Source of the DNA: an uncultured Gammaproteobacteria bacterium
GTDB lineage: Bacteria; Pseudomonadota; Gammaproteobacteria; CAJQNE01
Assembly: GCA_905479545.1 (NCBI GenBank)
Contig: CAJQNE010000445.1
Span: 1 to 7,046 of the forward strand
Reading direction: 5' to 3'
DNA: 7,046 nucleotides
Positions 1 through 6,769 of the stretch are shown here, piece by piece. Each line of letters opens with the position of its first letter. Position 1 is the stretch's first letter. The notes under the pieces are model-generated. The model ran no database searches. It was not told where the DNA came from and saw only the letters and a program-made list of their open reading frames with translations. Both the position numbers and the translations under genes were made by a program.

Positions 1-99
1 GCCGGTACGGTTCGGGTGTTTGCCCGCTTCACCCGCAGCGATAACCAGCGGGTTAGTGGCAATACCCAGCTGACTATTGCCAATAGCCCGGCTCCGTAG
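1..99 (+). CDS. C-terminal end of an unrecognised protein (partial)
   Basis: Reading from base 1 gives 32 sense codons and a TAG stop at 97-99. The tail begins AGTVRVFARF and ends LTIANSPAP. The alternating hydrophobic and polar residues suggest beta strands, but no family motif is visible and the remainder lies outside the window. The open frame, the stop just before a strong terminator at 121-164, and the lack of a competing frame support this being the true end of a rightward gene. No function can be assigned. Confidence 0.6.
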   Translation, partial: AGTVRVFARFTRSDNQRVSGNTQLTIANSPAP

Positions 100-120
100 T
101 CTGGCTACATAGTCCACGGC

Positions 121-164
121 AATAAAAAATCCCCGTTGGCGAGAGCCGACGGGGATTTTTTATT
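121..164. terminator. Bidirectional intrinsic terminator with GNRA tetraloop
   Basis: Arms 121-136 and 149-164 are perfect 16-bp reverse complements, with ACGGGGATTTTTTATT on the right. The stem continues through a T-G wobble and GGC/GCC to a GAGA loop at 141-144, which fits the stable GNRA class. The GC-rich core ends in a T-run on the right strand and, read on the other strand, in an equivalent T-run. It can therefore stop both the rightward gene ending at 99 and the leftward tetR ending at 224, which converge here. Confidence 0.93.
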
Positions 165-209
165 GTCTAATTTTTTGTGGAGCGATAGGTTATTTATTAG
201 TGCCGAGCT

Positions 210-223
210 GCTGATTTATCAGC
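210..223. repeat. Short palindrome directly after the tetR stop
   Basis: GCTGAT at 210-215 and ATCAGC at 218-223 are reverse complements around TT, immediately following the tetR stop codon on the minus strand. It could fold as a small hairpin at the 3' end of the mRNA. No T-run follows, so it is not an intrinsic terminator by itself; the real one lies further on at 121-164. It may be chance. Confidence 0.3.
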
Positions 224-823
224 CTATTTACGCAAACCCTTCAACATCGTTTCAACCAAAAACCCGGCCAGCATCTCTGAATCGGCAATACCACTGGAAT
301 CCAGCTTGTTGGTCATGCCGAGTACACAAATACCGTGCACGCCGCTCCACAAGGCACTGGCTGCGATTTGTAGCTGCTCATCATCAGCATTCGGCAATGC
401 CGGTTTTAATTCTCGTATCGCCAGTTCAAAACTGCGGTGAATGCGCTCAGTCATCCAGTCCGGTGTTGGCACGTCTTCCGGCGGGCGATGCTCAAACGCG
501 GTTAGCCAGCGCTCGCGGTTGCTATGGGCGAAGCGGATATAGGCGTGTGCTATTGCTTTTAATCGGTCGAGAGAATCATCTTTGCCTTCCAGCGAAGCTT
601 CCAGCTCGCCTTCCAGTTTATCCAGCGTCCGAGCATTGAGCTCGAACAACAGCGCATCCTGGTTTTTGAACACCAAATACAAGGTACCGACGGTGTAGCC
701 AATCGCTGAAGCTACCTTGCGCATCGACAGGCCGGAGTATCCGTCACCTGTAACGATTTTTTCGGCTGCATAGACGATCATTTGTCGCAATTCTTCACGG
801 CTGTGGTCGTTACGACGGCCCAT
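224..823 (-). CDS. TetR/AcrR-family transcriptional regulator with a WHG-type C-terminal domain
   Basis: This encodes a 199-residue DNA-binding repressor-type protein, a normal length for the family. Residues about 10-55 form the TetR N-terminal domain. The helix-turn-helix lies near residues 32-53 (LSMRKVASAIGYTVGTLY), followed by the usual F-K-N-x-x-A-L-L segment. The C-terminal ligand and dimer domain carries W-S-G-V-H-G at 159-164, the signature of the WHG class of TetR proteins. I chose the ATG at 823-821 because GGGA sits six bases upstream of it; the in-frame TTG at 829 has GGGA directly against it, too close to act as a ribosome binding site. The gene is divergent from argE, and the shared upstream region contains a perfect inverted repeat at 855-888 that could be its operator. 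The ligand and targets cannot be read from sequence. TetR proteins most often control a neighbour or themselves, but regulation of argE is only a possibility. Confidence 0.92.
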   Translation of the reverse strand: MGRRNDHSREELRQMIVYAAEKIVTGDGYSGLSMRKVASAIGYTVGTLYLVFKNQDALLFELNARTLDKLEGELEASLEGKDDSLDRLKAIAHAYIRFAHSNRERWLTAFEHRPPEDVPTPDWMTERIHRSFELAIRELKPALPNADDEQLQIAASALWSGVHGICVLGMTNKLDSSGIADSEMLAGFLVETMLKGLRK

Positions 824-850
824 ATTCAATCCCGATTAAGTTTCTTGTGA

Positions 851-891
851 GTGAGCTAACGCCAAGCATTAAAGCAGTTGGCGTTAGCCAC
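851..891. promoter_or_regulatory. Perfect 11-bp inverted repeat in the tetR-argE divergent region; candidate operator
   Basis: GCTAACGCCAA at 855-865 and TTGGCGTTAGC at 878-888 are perfect reverse complements separated by 12 bases. With one unpaired A at 854, the outer GTG (851-853) and CAC (889-891) extend the dyad. Half-site centres are 23 bp apart, about two helical turns, which would suit a dimeric regulator or two dimers. No T-run follows on either strand, so a terminator is unlikely. The position between a TetR regulator and argE makes an operator the simplest reading; the protein that would bind is inferred. Confidence 0.55.
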
Positions 892-962
892 AGATTCTAT
901 CCGGTAACACTGCAACTAGCCAATGACACCGTTACAGCCCACAATATTTGCCCATCGCCCCT

Positions 963-980
963 CTTGCATAATTATTGTTA
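963..980. promoter_or_regulatory. ARG-box-like AT-rich palindrome just before argE
   Basis: TGCAT-AATT-ATTGT at 965-978 matches the known ArgR consensus TGAAT-wwww-ATTCA at seven of ten fixed positions, has the AT-only centre, and contains the perfect palindrome ATAATTAT at 968-975. It ends eight bases before the chosen argE ATG, where a bound repressor would block transcription. Only one box is visible, whereas enteric ArgR sites usually come in pairs. The same stretch also contains CATAAT (967-972), which could be a -10 element. The match is weak and this organism may lack ArgR. Confidence 0.3.
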
Positions 981-985
981 CCGCT

Positions 986-2140
986 ATGTCTGCGCCTCGT
1001 TTGTCTGAAATGCTCAATACGCTTATCGCCACGCCATCGGTGAGCTGCACCAATGCGGCTCTGGATATGAGCAATAAGCCGGTGCTTGAACAGCTTGCGC
1101 CTTGGCTGGAAGACGCCGGGTTTTCGGTTGAGTGGATGGATGTTGCCCCCGGCAAAGCTAATCTGGTCGCCACCAAAGGCCAGGGCGACGGCGGTTTAGT
1201 GTTGTCCGGCCACAGTGACACCGTTCCTTGCGACCCGGAACGCTGGCAGAGTGACCCGTTTACGCCGACTGAACGCGACGGCAAGCTATTCGGCCTTGGC
1301 AGCGCTGACATGAAGTCGTTCCTCGGCATAGCCATTGAAGCCGCCCGCACGGTGAAAGCCGAGCAACTTAAAGCGCCGCTAATTATTCTCGCCACCTGCG
1401 ACGAAGAAACCAGCATGTCCGGCGCTAAAGCTTTGGTGCAGGCGGGCTGGCCCAAGGCGCGGCAGGCTGTTATCGGCGAGCCGACCGGCTTGCGCCCCGT
1501 TCGGCTGCACAAAGGCATTCTGATGGAAGGCATTCGCATCACCGGCCAGGCAGGCCACTCCAGCGACCCGGCGCTCGGCAATAATGCGCTCGACGGCATG
1601 CTGAAGGTAATGAATGCCCTCACCAGGCTACGTAGCGATTTACAGCAACAGTATTCGCACCCGGGTTTCGACTTACAGCAACCGACGATGAACTTCGGCT
1701 GCATTCACGGTGGTGACAACCCGAACCGGATTTGTGGAGCCTGCGAACTGCAAATCGACCTGCGACTGGTGCCCGGCATGAGCGTGGCCGACTGCCGCCA
1801 ACAAATTCGTAGTGTCTGTAATACGGCGCTGCAGGGCAGCGGACTGGCATTGGAGTTTGAGGTGTTATTCGACGGCACTGAACCGCTGAATACCGACGCG
1901 AATGCTGAAATAGTGCGGCTTTGCGAACAACTAACCGGCCACAACGCGAGTAGCGTCAGCTTTGGTACCGAAGCGCCCTACCTCACCGAATTGGGTATCA
2001 GCACTGTGGTCATGGGGCCGGGTTATATTGATCAGGCCCACCAGCCAGATGAATTTCTACCGCTAGATCAGGTAGAACAAACCGTCGACATACTCCGCTC
2101 GTTAATCCAGCGCTGCTGCATAGAACCGGCAGCCTGCTAG
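986..2140 (+). CDS. argE: Acetylornithine deacetylase
   Basis: This cytosolic M20-family metallohydrolase removes the acetyl group from N-acetyl-L-ornithine to give ornithine and acetate in arginine synthesis. Expected active-site residues are present: G-H-S-D-T-V-P with metal ligands H76 and D78, then D108 in S-A-D-M-K, the D-E-E motif with catalytic E140 and metal ligand E141, E165 in G-E-P-T, and H352 near the C terminus. The F-G-T-E-A-P-Y segment favours ArgE over the related DapE. The start at 986 gives 384 residues, close to the 383 of E. coli ArgE, and puts P-S-V-S at the usual distance from the N terminus. An in-frame ATG at 923 would add 21 residues that do not resemble the family. 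Neither start has a clear Shine-Dalgarno site. The gene ends nine bases before argA, indicating co-transcription. A cysteine pair near the C terminus (R-C-C-I) is unremarkable. Confidence 0.95.
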   Translation: MSAPRLSEMLNTLIATPSVSCTNAALDMSNKPVLEQLAPWLEDAGFSVEWMDVAPGKANLVATKGQGDGGLVLSGHSDTVPCDPERWQSDPFTPTERDGKLFGLGSADMKSFLGIAIEAARTVKAEQLKAPLIILATCDEETSMSGAKALVQAGWPKARQAVIGEPTGLRPVRLHKGILMEGIRITGQAGHSSDPALGNNALDGMLKVMNALTRLRSDLQQQYSHPGFDLQQPTMNFGCIHGGDNPNRICGACELQIDLRLVPGMSVADCRQQIRSVCNTALQGSGLALEFEVLFDGTEPLNTDANAEIVRLCEQLTGHNASSVSFGTEAPYLTELGISTVVMGPGYIDQAHQPDEFLPLDQVEQTVDILRSLIQRCCIEPAAC

Positions 2141-2149
2141 AATAAAGTC

Positions 2150-3532
2150 ATGAAAATGCCAACCCCCCCGCCCGTTGATACGGTAGACGTCGGCCACAAC
2201 GGCTTCGTTTACAGCCTGCGCCGTGCGGCGCCTTATATAGGCGCCCATCGTGGCAGCACCTTTGTGCTAATGCTCGGCGGCGAAATTATGGCGGAAGGCG
2301 GTGGCAGCATCGAGCGGCTGGCGCGGGATATCGCCCTGCTCGCCAGCCTCGGTGTACGGCTGGTGTTAGTCCACGGCGCGCGGCCACAAATTGAAGCGCG
2401 TCTTGCGGCTGCCAACGCTTCTATCGAATACCACCACGGCCTGAGGGTTACCAACGATGACGCCCTAACCTGCGTACTGGAAGCCGCCGGTACTGTGCGG
2501 GTGTTGCTGGAAGCACGGCTTTCAAGTGGCCTCACTATTGCGGGCCTCACTACACCGGGCGCTAGCCAGCGGCGCAGCCTGCGGATTGCCAGCGGTAACC
2601 TGATTACCGCGCAGCCACTCGGCGTGCGGGAAGGAATCGACTACCAGCACAGCGGTGAAGTCCGCAAAGTCGACACCACCGCGATTAACGCCCGGTTAGA
2701 CGCCGGCGAAGTGGTACTACTTTCGCCGCTCGGTTACTCACCCACCGGTGAAGTCTTTAATGTGGCCGCAGAGGATATTGCTGTCGCGACTGCCGTCGCT
2801 TTGAAAGCCGACAAACTGGCGTTTCTCAGCGAATCGGGCTGCCTGACCGATCAAGAAGGCCATTCGCTGCCGCAACTTGGCCCTGACGATGTTGCCCTGC
2901 ACCTTGAGCGCCTGGACGCCGACAGCGAACTCAGTCAACAACTACATCGGGCCGTTACTGCCAGTACCGGCGGCGTAAAACGCGTGCATATCGTGCCAAG
3001 GCGGCGCGATGGTGGCCTGTTACTGGAATTCTTTACCCGCGACGGCATCGGCAACCTTATTACCGGCGATGCCTACGATGCTATTCGTGGCGCCAATATC
3101 GACGACGTTGGCGGCATATTACAGCTGATCGCGCCGTTAGAAGAACAAGGCGTGCTGGTACGGCGTTCACGCGAACAGCTGGAGCTGGAAATTAACTACT
3201 TCTCGGTGCTGGAGCGCGACGGGCTGGTGATTGGCTGTATCGCGCTATACCCCTACGTGGACGATAAAATTGCTGAGGTGGCTTGCGTTGCCATTAGTGA
3301 AGATTACAAAGGCGAAAACCGTGGCGACTGGTTACTAACCCGGCTTGAACAGCAGGCTAAACAGCAAGGCATTGAGCAGTTATTTGTGCTTACAACCCGC
3401 ACCGGCCAATGGTTTAAGCAGCGCGGCTTTAAACCGGCAGACGTCGATGCATTGCCCGTGAAAAAGCAGGCAATGTATAACCTCCAGCGGAATTCCAAGG
3501 TGTTCGTTAAAACCCTGGCTACGGTCGAGTAG
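2150..3532 (+). CDS. argA: N-acetylglutamate synthase (amino-acid N-acetyltransferase)
   Basis: ArgA transfers an acetyl group from acetyl-CoA to glutamate, the first committed step of arginine synthesis, and in this family is feedback-inhibited by arginine. The 460-residue protein has the classical two-domain plan. An amino-acid-kinase-like domain covers about 25-290, with V-H-G-A-R-P-Q (74-80), the S-G-N-L-I-T-A segment and L-S-P-L-G-Y-S-P-T-G-E. A GNAT acetyltransferase domain covers about 310-455, with D-V-G-G, E-E-Q-G-V-L-V-R-R-S-R-E, the acetyl-CoA-binding loop around N390-D393, and L-T-T-R-T-G-Q-W-F. The order and many motifs match Pseudomonas ArgA as I recall it. The N terminus is roughly 15 residues longer, with a proline-rich start (M-P-T-P-P-P). 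A second ATG lies six bases downstream at 2156. The ribosome binding site is weak, consistent with translation continuing from argE, whose stop is nine bases upstream. Confidence 0.96.
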   Translation: MKMPTPPPVDTVDVGHNGFVYSLRRAAPYIGAHRGSTFVLMLGGEIMAEGGGSIERLARDIALLASLGVRLVLVHGARPQIEARLAAANASIEYHHGLRVTNDDALTCVLEAAGTVRVLLEARLSSGLTIAGLTTPGASQRRSLRIASGNLITAQPLGVREGIDYQHSGEVRKVDTTAINARLDAGEVVLLSPLGYSPTGEVFNVAAEDIAVATAVALKADKLAFLSESGCLTDQEGHSLPQLGPDDVALHLERLDADSELSQQLHRAVTASTGGVKRVHIVPRRRDGGLLLEFFTRDGIGNLITGDAYDAIRGANIDDVGGILQLIAPLEEQGVLVRRSREQLELEINYFSVLERDGLVIGCIALYPYVDDKIAEVACVAISEDYKGENRGDWLLTRLEQQAKQQGIEQLFVLTTRTGQWFKQRGFKPADVDALPVKKQAMYNLQRNSKVFVKTLATVE

Positions 3533-3574
3533 TGCCAACAAACCGCTCTGATTACCGCTATACAGCTAAATAAC

Positions 3575-3578
3575 AGGA
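3575..3578 (+). promoter_or_regulatory. Ribosome binding site of bioA
   Basis: AGGA lies eight bases before the ATG at 3587, a standard Shine-Dalgarno spacing. It supports that start, which otherwise gives an N terminus about 10-15 residues longer than typical Pseudomonas BioA. Confidence 0.6.
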
Positions 3579-3586
3579 CAAACCTA

Positions 3587-4996
3587 ATGCGCTCAGCCGT
3601 TAACGAAGCCCATAGCGGCACCGGCGAAAACGCCAACTGGATTCAACGCGACCTCGCCCACGTCTGGCATCCCTGTATGCAGATGAAGGACTTTGAGATT
3701 CAACCGATGATTCCGGTTAAAAGCGGCAAAGGCGTGTGGCTGGAAGACTTTGAAGGGCAGCGCTATCTCGACGGCATCAGCTCCTGGTGGGTCAATATCT
3801 TCGGCCATGCCAACCCGCAAATTAATGATGCCCTGAAAAACCAGCTCGATAACCTTGCTCATTGCATGACCGCCAACTTCACCCACGGCCCGATGGTGGA
3901 GTTGAGCGAGCAATTAGTCGGCCTGACGCCGGGACCGCTGCAGAAAGTGTTTTTTGCTGACAACGGCTCATCCGCCATCGAAGTGGCGCTGAAAATGAGC
4001 TTCCACTACTGGCGCAATGTCGGCAAACCCAAAAAAACCCGGTTTGTCGCGTTAAAAAATAGCTACCACGGCGAAACCTTGGGGGCGCTGGCGGTGGGCG
4101 ATGTAGAGCTCTACAAAGAAACTTACGATCCGCTGTTGTTTAAGCCGATTCTGGCCCCTTCGCCGGATTGTTATTACCGCGAAGCGGGCGAAAGCTGGGA
4201 AGCCTATAGCAAACGCCAAGCGGTGAAGATGGATGAGCTGCTGGCGAAACATGCCGATGAAGTCGCCGCCGTTATTATTGAACCGCTGGTGCAGTGCGCG
4301 GGTTACATGCGCATGTATCACCCGGTGTACCTCAAACGCCTACGCGAAAGCTGTGACCGCCACGGCGTGCACTTTATTGCCGACGAAATTGCCGTCGGTT
4401 TTGGCCGCACCGGCAGTTTGTTCGCCTGCGAGCAAGCCGACAACAGCGCCGGCGTATCACCTGACTTTATGCTACTTTCAAAGGGCCTGACTGCTGGCTA
4501 TATGCCGTTAGCCGTGTGCCTGACCACTGAGCATATCTACCAGGCATTTTACGACGACTACAACACCCTCAAAGCGTTCCTGCATTCGCATAGCTACACC
4601 GGCAATGCGCTGGGCTGTGCCACTGCGCTGGCGACACTAAAGATTTTTGCTGAACAACCGGTTATCGCCCGCAACCACGAACTAGCCGCCCATATGCAGC
4701 AAGCGACGGAACACCTGGCCGACCATCCGCACGTTGCAGAAGTCCGCCAAACGGGCATGGTTCTGGCGATAGAAATGGTTCAGAACAAAGCCTCCAGGCC
4801 AGCCGACAGTACGCCCTACCCCTGGCAGGAGCGGCGCGGCGTGCCGGTTTACCAGCACGCGCTATCGCAAGGTGTATTTATGCGGCCGTTGGCGCATGTG
4901 GTTTATTTTATGCCACCGTATGTGATTAACGAGCAGGAAATTGACCTGATGGCGCGGGTGGCGACCGAAGGTATCGACATAGCCACCAACCAATAA
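3587..4996 (+). CDS. bioA: Adenosylmethionine--8-amino-7-oxononanoate aminotransferase
   Basis: BioA is a cytosolic PLP enzyme that converts 7-keto-8-aminopelargonate to 7,8-diaminopelargonate in biotin synthesis, unusually taking the amino group from SAM. The 469-residue protein is a full-length class III aminotransferase. BioA-specific marks are W-H-P-C-M-Q-M-K-D-F near 27-36 and S-S-W-W-V-N-I-F-G-H at 65-74. PLP-binding elements are G-S-S at 127-129, Y160-H161-G162, D266 in A-D-E-I-A-V-G-F-G-R-T-G, and the Schiff-base lysine K299 in L-L-S-K-G-L-T. The C terminus carries P-Y-P-W-Q-E-R-R-G and V-V-Y-F-M-P-P-Y. Nothing essential appears missing. The gene starts 54 bases after argA with a good ribosome binding site and no visible terminator between, so it probably belongs to the same transcript. 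It ends with tandem TAA stops. No BirA-type operator was recognised upstream. Confidence 0.97.
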   Translation: MRSAVNEAHSGTGENANWIQRDLAHVWHPCMQMKDFEIQPMIPVKSGKGVWLEDFEGQRYLDGISSWWVNIFGHANPQINDALKNQLDNLAHCMTANFTHGPMVELSEQLVGLTPGPLQKVFFADNGSSAIEVALKMSFHYWRNVGKPKKTRFVALKNSYHGETLGALAVGDVELYKETYDPLLFKPILAPSPDCYYREAGESWEAYSKRQAVKMDELLAKHADEVAAVIIEPLVQCAGYMRMYHPVYLKRLRESCDRHGVHFIADEIAVGFGRTGSLFACEQADNSAGVSPDFMLLSKGLTAGYMPLAVCLTTEHIYQAFYDDYNTLKAFLHSHSYTGNALGCATALATLKIFAEQPVIARNHELAAHMQQATEHLADHPHVAEVRQTGMVLAIEMVQNKASRPADSTPYPWQERRGVPVYQHALSQGVFMRPLAHVVYFMPPYVINEQEIDLMARVATEGIDIATNQ

Positions 4997-5010
4997 TAAA
5001 ACCAGCTACT

Positions 5011-5089
5011 CCGTTCGGCCTGAGCGCATCGAAGGCCTGCCACATTACGGTAGAATTTTGCGGGACTTCGACACGCTCAGCCTGAACGG
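5011..5089. repeat. Inverted pair of 24-nt palindromic-type repeats between bioA and rsmE
   Basis: The arm at 5011-5034 begins CCGTTCGGCCTGAGCG and ends CGAAG. The arm at 5066-5089 begins CTTCGACACGCTCAGCC and ends GAACGG. The reverse complement of the second matches the first at 20 of 24 positions, with 31 bases between. The arm resembles a motif seen in intergenic regions of many proteobacteria (CTTCGAC..GCTCAG..GAACGG), often in inverted pairs like REP/BIME elements; that link is from memory. The transcript could fold into a long stem-loop between the two genes. No transposase or target-site duplication was identified. Confidence 0.7.
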
Positions 5090-5162
5090 TATTAGTAAAG
5101 CCCAGCCATTTCAGCAGAGCATGAAACTCCTCTCTCAGACTGCCCACATAGAGACTTCACCT

Positions 5163-5885
5163 TTGGCTCACCGAATTTACTGCGATCTGCCACTTTCACT
5201 CGGCGACACCGTAGAACTCCCCGACCAAGCCACCACCCACGTCGCCCGTGTGTTGCGCCTGCGCAGTGGTAGTGAAATTTTTCTGTTCAATGAACGCGAC
5301 GGTGAATTCGCCGCCGAACTGGTTACGGTAGAACGCCGGGAAGTGCAGGCCAAACTCACCAACGCCGTACCCAACCACGCCGAATCACCGCTGCAACTCA
5401 CGCTGGTGCAAGCCATCGGCAAAGGCGAACGGATGGACTGGGCAATTCAAAAAGCCGTGGAACTCGGTATAACCGCCATCCAACCGCTGATTTCTGAGCG
5501 AACGATCGTGCAACTCAAAGGTGACCGGGCTGATAAACGCCAACGCCATTGGCAGCAGGTGGTGATATCGGCCTGTGAGCAGTGCGGTCGTGTGGTTATT
5601 CCGACCGTTGCCGAGCCGATTTCATTGGCGGACTGGTGCCAATCGCAGCACAGCGGCTGGGTAATGGACCCAACCGCTGAGCAAGGCTTAAACGATGTAA
5701 ATGAACCCAATGCCGCCGCGGCTATTGTCGTCGGCCCTGAAGGTGGCTTTACCGATTCGGAACTCGCCTCACTCAATAAAAGCGGTATTCAACGACTGCG
5801 TTTCGGGCCGCGAATTCTACGCACTGAAACGGCGGGGCTGGCCTTGTTAGCTAACCTGCAGACTCGCTTTGGTGATTGCCGGTAA
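5163..5885 (+). CDS. rsmE: 16S rRNA (uracil(1498)-N(3))-methyltransferase
   Basis: RsmE uses SAM to methylate N3 of U1498 in 16S rRNA on the assembled small subunit. The N-terminal PUA-like RNA-binding part covers about residues 1-70 (H-R-I-Y-C-D, then H-V-A-R-V-L-R-L). The SPOUT methyltransferase knot follows, with Q-A-I-G-K-G-E-R-M-D-W, K-A-V-E-L-G-I, the SAM loop G-P-E-G-G-F-T at 191-197 and F-G-P-R-I-L-R-T-E-T-A at 214-224. I place the start at TTG 5163, giving 240 residues against 243 in E. coli and aligning M-A-H-R-I-Y with the family's M-R-x-x-R-I-Y; GAG lies nine bases upstream. An ATG at 5121 would give 254 residues and is the main alternative. A TTG at 5058 reads in frame through the repeat and is unlikely. 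The bioA-rsmE order is, to my knowledge, also found in Pseudomonas. The 3' end overlaps the facing hydrolase by 35 bp. Confidence 0.94.
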   Translation: MAHRIYCDLPLSLGDTVELPDQATTHVARVLRLRSGSEIFLFNERDGEFAAELVTVERREVQAKLTNAVPNHAESPLQLTLVQAIGKGERMDWAIQKAVELGITAIQPLISERTIVQLKGDRADKRQRHWQQVVISACEQCGRVVIPTVAEPISLADWCQSQHSGWVMDPTAEQGLNDVNEPNAAAAIVVGPEGGFTDSELASLNKSGIQRLRFGPRILRTETAGLALLANLQTRFGDCR

Positions 5886-6762
5886 CCGTTACGGCAACAC
5901 CCGCCTTACCCAAAAACGCCAACATCGCTTCAACTATCGGCCCGGTGGTGTTCGGTGAGCGGATATCACCAACAATCACATGCTGTAGCGGATCAGTGCT
6001 GGTCATTATCGGCATCAGCTGTTTCTGCTCGCTACCAAGCTCGGCAAATTTAGTTTCTACCCACTGAGTGTCTACTACTGCATCTTTTTCACTGTAAGTG
6101 ACAAACACCGGCACAGTAATCGCCGAGAAGTCGGCCTCGCGTACCGGCGTTACCAGCGCCAACAAATTACGGATGGCGATAACGGGAAAAAAGGTTGTCC
6201 AGTATTTGCTATGGCCGGCACTTAGCGGTTCAATGCCCTGAAATTGGCCACGGGCGATACGAAAAAGCAGCCTACCCCAGCGTTTGGTCAGCCATTCACC
6301 GCGCGGATCACGGGTGGCAAAATTGGGCGAAACCAGTAACAACGCCGTTAGCGATGGCAGCCGCTGCAGTGCTAACCAAAAGCCCAGCGTAGCGCCGGTG
6401 GAAGTACCGATGACAATAAGCTCATCACCCAAACGCGCCGCTATTTTGCTGGCGGCTTTGACATTCGCCCGCCATTCTTTCGCCGACGTTTTTGCCAGTG
6501 CTTCGCCGTTGATGCCGTGGCCGCTCAACCGCGGCATATACAGGTTCGCGCCTAATGCATTGGCGACGTCCGTCGGCAACGGCATAACCTCCTGCGGTGA
6601 AGCAGAAAAGCCATGCAGATAAAGCACCACGTAACGGGTTTTCGTCGGGTTGTCAGAATTAAAGAAATGCAGCTGCGACTCAAGGCCGGCACGCAATCCA
6701 GCCGTGCCGAGTTCCTCGTCCTTAATTTTGCGCTCTAGCGCCTGCAAGTCAGTTTCTGTCAT
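5851..6762 (-). CDS. Alpha/beta-hydrolase, esterase/monoacylglycerol-lipase-like
   Basis: This 303-residue protein has an alpha/beta-hydrolase fold. Residues 46-54 (V-L-Y-L-H-G-F-S-A) form the oxyanion-hole strand. The nucleophile elbow is G-T-S-T-G at 119-123 with S121, and the likely remaining triad members are D227 in Y-S-E-K-D and H261 in P-L-Q-H. A lid-like insertion lies at about 155-205. This pattern fits serine esterases, lipases and the S33-like hydrolases; the substrate cannot be told. No signal peptide or membrane segment is evident, so it is probably cytosolic. The ATG at 6762 has no Shine-Dalgarno site, but TATAAT lies seven bases upstream, raising the possibility of a leaderless mRNA. 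The gene is convergent with rsmE, overlapping its last 35 bp. It is not part of the arg-bio-rsmE unit, and no functional link to it is implied. Confidence 0.88.
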   Translation of the reverse strand: MTETDLQALERKIKDEELGTAGLRAGLESQLHFFNSDNPTKTRYVVLYLHGFSASPQEVMPLPTDVANALGANLYMPRLSGHGINGEALAKTSAKEWRANVKAASKIAARLGDELIVIGTSTGATLGFWLALQRLPSLTALLLVSPNFATRDPRGEWLTKRWGRLLFRIARGQFQGIEPLSAGHSKYWTTFFPVIAIRNLLALVTPVREADFSAITVPVFVTYSEKDAVVDTQWVETKFAELGSEQKQLMPIMTSTDPLQHVIVGDIRSPNTTGPIVEAMLAFLGKAGVAVTVTGNHQSESAG

Positions 6763-6769
6763 GGTTTGA

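Noticed and set aside
136..639. 167-codon open frame on the plus strand
   Set aside because: It begins inside the terminator hairpin and lies antisense to tetR; it has no ribosome binding site or recognisable motif.
824..829. TTG start for the TetR gene two codons upstream
   Set aside because: GGGA directly abuts this TTG, whereas it stands six bases before the ATG at 823.
851..891. Inverted repeat read as an intrinsic terminator
   Set aside because: No T-run follows the stem on either strand, and it lies between divergent genes where a terminator is not needed.
923..985. Upstream ATG for argE adding 21 residues
   Set aside because: The extension is unlike ArgE N termini, has no Shine-Dalgarno site, and would place the ARG-box-like site inside the coding region; the start at 986 gives the family length.
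916..1704. 262-codon open frame on the minus strand
   Set aside because: It is the antisense shadow of argE, whose catalytic motifs and family length are clear in the plus frame; the minus-frame protein has no recognisable domain and is rich in serine and cysteine, as such shadows often are.
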